Assembly (NCBI GenBank): GCA_030760725.1
Contig: JASWHV010000001.1
Location: 72,995,683 to 73,059,682 of the forward strand
Source: Neostapfia colusana
Taxonomy: Eukaryota > Streptophyta > Magnoliopsida > Poales > Poaceae
Length of the DNA: 64,000 nt
Direction of reading: 5' to 3'
Shown here: one piece after another, positions 56,342 through 64,000 of the stretch
Numbering within the stretch: the first letter of the stretch is position 1
Layout of the letters: the number at the start of each line of letters is the position of its first letter
Translations under genes and position numbers: made by a program
The notes under the pieces: generated by a model
Told to the model about the DNA's origin: nothing
Seen by the model: only the letters and a program-made list of their open reading frames with translations
The model's database searches: none

Positions 56342-59300
56342 TGTCACACCCGGTTTCTCCGAAGAACAACCGAGTGAATATCACATGTATGCCAGGATCA
56401 TTTTCTCATACATGTGATGACAAATAGTGAAGCATCATTTATTACAAGCTAGGTGTCGAATATAAATAAGTCTTACATAGCATGCGTCTCGATGGACGAT
56501 AATAAGTTCATAATATGTAGACAAAACGGCAGCGGAATATAAATCTTGTGGGCACCGTCACATGCGTTGCCCGGGGGACTCCGTGAACCTAGAATCCTTC
56601 CTCGGAACCAAAGTCTTGGTCATTAAACACCACGTCATTCTCTTGACCTGAGCAGCAATATAAACCAACAAAACAGCAAGTTTGAGTACCGTGGGTACTC
56701 AGCAAGTGTGGGAAAGTTATGTCATGCATGGCTAGAGCAAGGAGAGGTTGAACTCATGGTTAAATCACTACGAAATTAATACCTATCACCTTAGCTTATT
56801 AAGCACCTACATTACTACACAGGTGAAATGATCCCAATCTCCCAACCCATCATCAAAATCAAGTATCCATGATATTCATTTCCAATGTTAAGCTCCCCGC
56901 TTAACATCCTCCACTTCCAAATTCATCATCCTCTAATCATGAATAAGTCCAAGCCGCTCTTGACCGTGAGAACGGGTGTCATGACAGTTTTGACTCTGCA
57001 GAGTTTGCACCACTGTACCCACATGTAGTGATTTCATCCCCCGTTGCCGGGTGGACTAAAGAACCTCCATTATGCCAGTGGCCGCGAACCACATTCCCAG
57101 GTGTGTAGCCAGGAGATCACTACGAAGCCTTTACAAAGGGATTCCCGACGAGCGTGCGCCTACTGAGGTTTCACCCCTAACAGCATACAAGAGGCTCCAA
57201 CCCCGCTGGAGTGGCCCCCTCTTGAGCCTTGCGGTTCATACGGTTGTCCAGCTGACACCTATTCCCCGCACCATCCAACACACCCATACTACGCCAGGGA
57301 TACACCTAATTAATTGGCCAAGCTGCCCCATCTCAGCATGTGGTTGGCACGGTAAAGCCAGGTTACATGCTCCATGAACCGATCCTTAGGATCCAGGCAA
57401 GTACTAAACACAAACCCAAGTCTCGTGCATCCAGCACCAACCAAATCATCCAACTTGCCTCGATCTCTACCTCTACATAACTCATAATATCTCATTCAAG
57501 AGTAAGGTAAACAAGTCGATGATCTCATATCCCACTTATCCCATTCTATGCATGGCTAAGCATAAGTAATATGAATGAATGACATAATAAAAAAATCCCA
57601 ACCCAAGCTACAAGGAAACAAGATAATGCAATTCTAGGGAAACTTCCTAGCATGGGTTTCATATTTCAATTGACAATGCAAATAATTGTACCTACACATT
57701 CTAGAATAGGATCAAAGTGGCCAAGGACACTTGCCTTCTTCCTGCTGCTCTGGGAATGGAAAGTCTTGGTCTTGGAAGGGGAGAACATGCTCTGGAGCAG
57801 GTTCTACTCAGGCCATACACATAGCAAAACAACAATCCATAAGCCATAGTTCACACTTTCACTCATGCAAAACATACATACATACATATGAAAGTCATTC
57901 TCATTTCTAAGTGTTGTGGTTACTCTACATGTGTTGATTTTTGGCCTACATTCACTTTTAAACATATATGTATGATTTCTAACTTTTGTATTCAGATTTC
58001 TGTTTGCACACTATATATGAATTTCCAATTTGAACAAATTCTTTATATTTAATTAATATACTTCTTAGCTACCAAGTTTGCATGAAAGGTAATTCCCTAC
58101 TCCAAATAGGTTTTCAGATCTTCTACCAAATCCTAAACTGAAGTTTTTTGGATTTGGATACTTCATTTATCCTTTTCTAATTATGTATACTCATTTTCCT
58201 ATATTTTCAGATTTATTTCCTATGCCTAAAAGTGAACGTTATTATGAAAATATAAGACACATCATCTAAACAGAATAGGTTCTGATCTAAAATGTTCAAT
58301 AATATATCTTTGAACTTCCTTTCTGATGTGGAACAAATTAAATTTATTTTACTAGTTTTTAGAATTATTTCCTAGCCTAAAATGTGTTTCTAGAACTAAT
58401 AAATATGAATATCATTTTAGACAGAATTCATTTCAGCCTAAAAATCTATTTTTAACTCATTCTAAAGTTTTCCAAGTGCTAGGAGAATTTAAATTTGAAT
58501 TTGCACATGTGTTTGCCTTACCTTTTAAATTTAAATCCTAGTCACATATTTAAATTTCTGAATTTAATATCATATAGGGTCAAAAAGGTAAATCCACACT
58601 ACTGTAGGGTCTAATTTATTATTTCATAAATTTCCAGGGGTCTAACTACACATAACAGAGGGGTTTTCCTAATTTTTATTAAGTCCAGGGGCTAAAACTG
58701 ATTTTTAAATGAATTTACACGAATTTCTGAAGTTCCAGGGGCTAGATCAGAAGTTTCCGGGGCTAGCTCGTGTTTTCCGAGATCCCCAGGGGGTAGCGTG
58801 TAAGAATCCCGGCCTTTATAACGCGGGGCTGATGTGGACCGTCCGATTTAAAATAGACTGCTGAGACTATAACGCGAAGCGGTACGGTTTAGATCTAATA
58901 GGAACCGCACGATTTAAAATGGACGGGCCTCAGGGGGCCACGTCGCCCTGGCCGTGCGCGGGTGGCGCTGCCAGGCGGCGCGCGGCAGCGGGAGGCGGCG
59001 ATCTCGACGGAGAACTTCGGGTTTTCGTCTGTACTTTCTAAAACTTGGATTTCATGGCATGGAACGGAAGAGGGGAGGTAGGGGATCTCACCTCGGGGTT
59101 TTTATTGAGCTCGGAGGCCCTGGAAGGCGGTCGGGGACGAGGTCCGAGGTGAAAACGCGGCGGTGCTCATCGGAGCTGTGTGATACGCGCAAAACACCGG
59201 GTTTCCTTCATCTGCGAGATTCCCCGGAGGCGGTGGAACATGATCAGCGCGTTAGATCAGGAAATCCGAGCGAGGATCGTAGAAAAATGGTGGTAGAAGC

Positions 59301-59764
59301 TTTGGTTCTCACCGGGAGGAGAAACAGCCGATCGGGGGGGGGGGGGGGGGGACAGGGCGATGCCGGCGTATATATAGACGAGGGAGGGCCGCGGTCTGTT
59401 GGGATCGAGTTGGAGACGTCCGGGACCAAAATTCGGACTAGGCGCGGGTTTCCGGAGGTGGTTTGGATTCGGGTGCGAGAAAAGTCCCGGGGTCGGCCGA
59501 GCGCGCGGGAGGTGAGGGATGACACGCGGCCCCCGTGTGTCAGTGAAAGGAAGAGAGGGGCGCGGGTTTGGGGCTGGCGCGGGGAGATTGGGCCGGCTGG
59601 TGGGTTTCGGCCCACTGGCCGGTGGGGTTTTTCTTTTTCTTTTTTCTTTTTCCTTTTCTTTTCTATTTTGATTTAAATTTGAACTCCAATTTGAATTTCT
59701 GCACCACATGCAATACATCCAAAAATTTTTAAATTCCCCTCTTAACAGGTTTTGGGGTGTTACA
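56342..59764 (-). repeat. 3' LTR of A-right (3.42 kb)
   Basis: From TGTAACACCCC (minus, 59764) to CCGGGTGTGACA (56342). A TATA-like CTATATATA lies on the minus strand at ~59368-59377. A run of about 17 G near 59335-59351 (plus strand) replaces a shorter C run of A-left and may be of uncertain length. The ORF at 58954-59676 is not conserved in A-left as protein. Confidence 0.9.
59368..59377 (-). promoter_or_regulatory. LTR TATA box, A-right
   Basis: CTATATATAC on the minus strand, collinear with TATATAAA of A-left (3485-3492). Confidence 0.6.
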
Positions 59765-59778
59765 GCTCTACCCCCTTA
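59765..59778 (-). other. Polypurine tract of A-right
   Basis: AAGGGGGTAGAGC on the minus strand, adjacent to the 3' LTR. Weaker than in E and C because of the T. Confidence 0.75.
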
Positions 59779-59808
59779 AAAGAAATCTCGTCCTCGAGAT
59801 TGGTGGTT

Positions 59809-62700
59809 CTAGGAAAACAATTCCGGAAACTGTGCCTTAAGCTCGTCTTCTTGCTCCCATGTGGCTTCCTCTTCCGAGTGATGCTTCCACTGCACCTTGC
59901 ACATCCGAATTCTTTTATTTCTCGTGAGGCGTTCCATTGTCTCCAAAACCTTGACTAGTTGCTCGGCATAAGACAGATCCTCTCCTACGTCAACCTCATT
60001 CATGGGTAACATCTCTTCAGGCGCCCTCAGACATTTCTTGAGCTGTGACACATGGAATACATCGTGCACATCCGATAGGCGAGCCGGTAATTCAAGCTGA
60101 TATGCCACTTCGCCTTTCCTCTCCAGGATCTGAAAGGGTCCGATGTATCAGGGTGATAACTTCCCTTTCACCTTGAACCGACGAAGTCCTCGGATAGGGG
60201 ACACCTTGAGATAAACGTAGTCCCCCATGTTGAAAACGACCTCTCTTCTCCGTACATCGGCATAGCTCTTTTGTCGTGTTTGTGCTATCCTCAAGTTGTT
60301 GCGGATTTCCCTCACTTTCGCCTCGGCTTCTTGTAGTACCTCGGGCCCAAACACTTTACTTTCCCCTGTTTGGTTCCAAAATAGTGGAGTTCTGCACTTC
60401 CTCCCATACAAAGCCTCAAATGGTGACATCTTCATACTAGCCTGACAGCTGTTGTTATAGGAGAACTCCACATATGGTAAGTTCTTATCCCAACTCCTAT
60501 TGTTCTTGAGCGCACACGCTCTCAGCATATCCTCAAGGATCTGATTGGTTCTTTCCGTCTGTCCGTCAGTCTGGGGATGATAGGCAGAACTAAAATTCAG
60601 ATGAGTTCCCATGGTTTCATGTAACTTCTGCCAGAACCTTGAGGTGAACTATGTCCCTCGATCTGACACTATCTTCTTTGGCACTCCATGGAAACCCACG
60701 ATCCTTGACATGTACAATTCTGCCAATTTGGATCCGCTGTAGCTTTCTTTCACGGGGATGAAATGAGCTACCTTGGTTAGCCTGTCGATGATGACCCATA
60801 TCGAATCATATCCCGATTGGGTCCTGGGTAGTCCCACTATGAAGTCCATACCTATTTCTTCCCATTTCCATTCAGGCACTTTGAGTGGTTGCAATAATCC
60901 CGCGGGTCGTTGATGTTCTGCTTTCACCAACTGACATGTGTCACATACGGCAACATGTTCCGCGACATCCCGCTTCATACCATACCACCAATACCTGCTC
61001 TTGAGGTCATGATATATCTTTGTACTCCCAGGATGAATGGAATAGTCGGAATCATGAGCCTCCTTCAAAATCAATTCACGAATCTCTTTCACTTCAGGCA
61101 CACAGATTCTTTTCCCGTGCCACACCGTACCTTGTTCATCCTCTCTGAAACCAGGGGCTTTATTATCCTTGATGAGTTCTTTTTCTTGTATCTTCTCATC
61201 ATTCTTTTGACCATCGCGTATGTCTTGCTCTAATGTGGAGTCCACTTCCATGGCGACGGCCTCACCACTATTCACCAGACATAGATTGAGTTTTACAACC
61301 TCTTCCTTCAGTTTTGTAGGCATGTCCTTTAAGCTTAACCTATTGACCTGCACCTTCCGGCTTAAAGCATCTGCTACGACGTTCGCTTTCCTAGGATGAT
61401 AGTTGATGCCCACATCAAAGTCGTTGAGTAGCTCTAACCATCTCCTTTTCTGAGGTTGAGATCTGGCTGTGTGAAAATATACTTTAAGCTCTTATGATCC
61501 GTATATATCTCTGTCCTCTTCCCCATCAAGTAATGCCGCCAGATCTTCAATGCATGTACCACTGCGACTAGCTCTAGGTCATGTGTAGGATAGTTCTTCT
61601 CGTGTTTCCGGAGCTGCCGGGACGCATAAGCCATGACATGCCCCTCTTGCATGAGAACACATCCCAACCCGTTTCCAGAGGCATCGCAGTACACCGTAAA
61701 GTTCTTCTGCATATCTCGCATAACTAGCACTGGGGCTGTTGTCAATCTTTTCTTCAGCTCTTGAAAACTCGTCTCGCACTGCGGTGTCCATGTGAATGTG
61801 GTTCCCTTCTCCAAAAATTTGGTGAGGGGTCTCGAGATCTTGGAGAAACCCTCGATAAACCGTTGATAATACCCAGCCAATCCTAAGAAGCTTCAAACTT
61901 CCCCGACATTCTCAGGGGTCTTCCACTTCTGTACATCCTCGATCTTGGCGGGATCTACGGAGATTCCTCCCTCCGAGATTATATGTCCTAAGAAGGGAAC
62001 TCTCTTCAACCAAAACTCACACTTGCTCAGCTTGGCATATAGTTGGTGTTCTCAAAGTTTTTGCAACACCAACCTTAAATGCCTCTCATGTTCTTCTTCA
62101 TCTTTGGAAAAGACGAGAATGTCATCAATGAAAACCACCACAAATTTGTCCAGATATTTCATGAATACCTTGTTCACGAGATACATGAAGTATGCCGGGG
62201 CATTAGTTAGCCCAAAAGGCATGACGGTGTATTCATACAGTCCATACCGAGATACGAAAGCTGTCTTTGGAATATCAGTTTGCCTTATCTTAAGTTGGTG
62301 TTATCCCGACCTGAGATCAATTTTCGAGAACACACAAGCTCCCCTCAACTGATCAAACAAGTCTTCAATGCGGGGTAATGGGTACTTGTTCTTGATGGTT
62401 ACTTCATTCAACGCACGGTAGTCTACGCATAACCTTTGGGTCCCGTCCTTCTTGGGCACAAATATCACTGGAGCTCCCCATGGTGAGGAACTAGGATGAA
62501 TGTACTCCTTCTCTGTCAATTCTCTTAAATGTTCCTTAAGTTCTTCCAGCTGTTTGGAGTCGATCCGATAGGGTCTCTTGTATATTGGAGTTGTTCTAGG
62601 CACTAGCTCAATCGCGAATTCCACTTCACGATCGGGGGGCATACCTGGCAACTCCTCTAGAAAAACATCTAGATATTCCCTGATGATCCTGATCTCCTCC
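59809..62700 (-). pseudogene. pol: pol of A-right: RT, RNase H, integrase, chromodomain, multiple stops
   Basis: RT (62651-~61900) has LCVDYRALNEVTIKNKYP and FIDD. The stop TAA at ~62298 replaces Tyr of SGYHQ, TGA near 62053 replaces Arg, and TGA near 61891 replaces Arg of VRSFLG. RNase H (61880-61434) is followed by a frameshift near 61430. Integrase (61413-60148) has HDSDYSIHPG...CDTC, MDFIVGLP, SDRGT and QTERTNQ, with TAG at 60646-60648 after SDRGT. The TGA at 60148-60150 falls in KGKLSP-stop-YIGPF. The chromodomain continues in the same frame (LVKVLETMERLTRNKR...VQWKHHSEEEATWE) and ends at 59809. The family function is replication and chromatin-targeted integration; this copy is dead. Confidence 0.9.
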
Positions 62701-63211
62701 TAGGTTCTTGTGCAGTTATGAACTTCACTCTTGTGCCACTACGGTGAGCTAGTTCCACCGTTCTTGTCGAACAATGGATGATTCCCTTGTGTTTGGTCAA
62801 CCAATCCATACCCAAAATAATGTCTATCCCTTGTGAGTCTATCACTATGAGGTTTGCAGTAAATACTACCCCATTAATGTCTAGATTCACCTTGGGACAC
62901 ACTTGTCTTATCCTTATTTCTCCCCCTGGAGAGTTCACTTCTAGCATATGGTTCATTTGTGTTGTTGCTAGATCATGCTTCTTAACAAACCCTTGAGCAA
63001 TGAACGAGTGGGCAGCACCAGAATCCAACAACAGGGTTGCAATGTGTAAATTGGTAGGAAACTTACCAATTACCACGTCAGGTGCCTCTTGCGCTTCCTC
63101 CACATGGTTCACCCGTCCTAGCATCACATTCTGCTGTGGTGGCGGCATGGGCTTCTTCTTTGGGCACTTATGGGCGTAGTGCCCCACTTCACCACAGTTG
63201 AAGCATTGCAC
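62669..63211 (-). pseudogene. Zinc knuckle and protease of A-right
   Basis: Intact CCHC knuckle CFNCGEVGHYAHKC followed in the same frame by LLLDSGAAHSFI protease and IDIILGMDWLTKHKG. Relative to A-left, 37 nt are missing near 62700 between two GGAG/GAGA repeats, which shifts the frame and ends the ORF at 62669. Confidence 0.85.
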
Positions 63212-63241
63212 CCCAACCTTAGGTGTCTGGCCTTTGTTGTC

Positions 63242-64000
63242 TTAGGGTTGGTTCTGTGGTCCTTGCACTGCTGGTCGAGGTTGATATGTGGGACGAGGCT
63301 GCTGTACAAACTGACGCTGCGGCTGTGCGAGTGCTGATGGAGGCCTGAAATTCGGGTTGTACCCTCTGGGTGCTGAGTAGGGTACCACAGCACGGCTCGT
63401 CTGCCCTGCGGTTTGCTGCATCAGACGTGGGCGTGTGTTGCTACCCAAGGCTTGGTGTGACCATCCCGCCTTCCTCTTGTTTTCATTTTCCAAGGCCTTC
63501 AGCTTCCTCTCCACGACAAATGCTCTGTCTACCATCTTTTGGAAGCTTTCATACTCGTTGGAGGACATTGCACACTGCATTTCCGCAGTAAGTCCTTCCA
63601 CAAAGCAGTCCTGTTTCTGCTCATCAGTTTCGATGTCCCGTGGTGCATAACGGGATAGTTGGGTGAACTTAGTGAGGTATTCCCTCACAGTCATGTTTCC
63701 TTGCTGCAGTCCCAAGAACTCATTCCTCTTGTTTTTGAGTTCAACCCTTGGTATGTAATGGTTGCGGAAACTGCGCTTGAACTCTTCCCAAGTAATGTTC
63801 TCGGGGTCATGGTGGGCTGCCACATAGGCGGTCCACCAATCAGCAGCTGGTCCATGCAATTGGTGAGAGGCAAACAGCACCCTCTCATACCCTTGGCATT
63901 GTATGATCCTCATCTTGCTCTCGATGGTCTTTAGCCAGTCATCTGCCTCCAGAGGTTCAGCAGCACTTGCAAACTTTGGAGGTTGAGTCCCTAGAAACTC
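63242..64000 (-). pseudogene. gag: gag of A-right, entering from the window end
   Basis: Open from the edge to TAA at 63239-63241, where Gln is expected (CAA in A-left at the same spot). Carries the same capsid motifs as A-left: AADWWTAYVAAHHD, ITWEEFKRSFRNHYIP, and a Pro/Gln-rich linker ending GPQNQP. The stop separates it from the zinc knuckle/protease ORF 63211-62669. Confidence 0.85.

Larger units (their letters stand above)
56342..64000 (-). mobile_element. Ty3/gypsy chromovirus-type element A, copy 2 (A-right), cut by the window end
   Basis: 3' LTR 56342-59764, polypurine tract, pol and gag up to the window edge, where the sequence equals A-left ~791-840. Complete in the region where A-left is deleted, so it shows the family's integrase and chromodomain. 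Inserted into the C-right gag. Confidence 0.9.

Noticed and set aside
58954..59676. 240-aa plus-strand ORF in the A-right LTR
   Set aside because: Runs antisense through U3, includes a poly-G run, and is not open in A-left.
1..64000. One large inverted duplication joining left and right towers
   Set aside because: Element orientations mirror each other but the insertion breakpoints and interrupted genes differ.

Overview
This window looks like intergenic, retrotransposon-dominated DNA from a grass (Poaceae). The signs are several long-LTR Ty3/gypsy chromovirus-type families (LTRs 2.8-4.7 kb), a Sirevirus-like Ty1/copia family with a coiled-coil gag and second zinc knuckle, a CACTA transposon end, an Au-like tRNA-derived SINE, and one intronless GC-rich plant RING-H2 gene. 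There is no prokaryotic signature. The species cannot be named from sequence alone. Family letters A-G below are local labels.

Layout. Left tower (1-18341): a D-type gypsy element (call it D', minus strand; 5' LTR 15555-18341, internal to 12183) was entered by a copia element F1 (minus; 7964-12182). F1 was entered by a family C gypsy element, of which 6511-7963 is the 3' LTR end (plus). The C LTR was entered by a family A gypsy element (1-6510, plus). Central island (18342-23355): about 5 kb without LTR elements. It holds a degenerate hAT-like element (18557-19055), an Au-like SINE (20059-20226, minus) and the only convincing host gene, a 162-aa RING-H2 protein (21495-21983, plus). Right tower (23356-64000): a CACTA terminus (23356-23727) is cut by copia element F2 (plus; LTR starts at 23728). 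The F2 LTR is split by a solo LTR of family G (25122-25424 plus 40041-44401; target duplication TTTTT). G is split by a complete 14.6-kb family E element (25425-40035, minus; target duplication ACCAC; LTRs about 1% different). The F2 gag (44545-48575) contains a solo D LTR (45174-48542; target duplication CCTAG) and is then interrupted by a family C element (48576 onward, minus). The C gag is interrupted by a second family A element (56342-64000, minus).

Order of insertion follows from the nesting. CACTA preceded F2, which preceded G, D-solo and C; G preceded E, and C preceded A. On the left, D' preceded F1, then C, then A. Every retroelement ORF examined is broken, mostly by changes consistent with C-to-T decay at CG, plus small frameshifts. 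E comes closest to intact. The RING gene is the only uninterrupted, motif-complete host ORF.

Most noteworthy: (i) an in-frame TGA at exactly the same codon, just before the integrase GPY/F motif, in all three gypsy families where that site is present; (ii) a U3 minisatellite of about sixteen 56-57 bp units in the D solo LTR, most carrying a CACGTG G-box, just upstream of a TATA box; (iii) a young E element whose gag has no CCHC zinc knuckle; (iv) an extra acidic/coiled-coil ORF upstream of gag or pol in two gypsy families; (v) a local inversion of a palindrome-bearing U3 fragment in A-left. Divergence figures and lineage names come from reading by eye, not from computed alignments.
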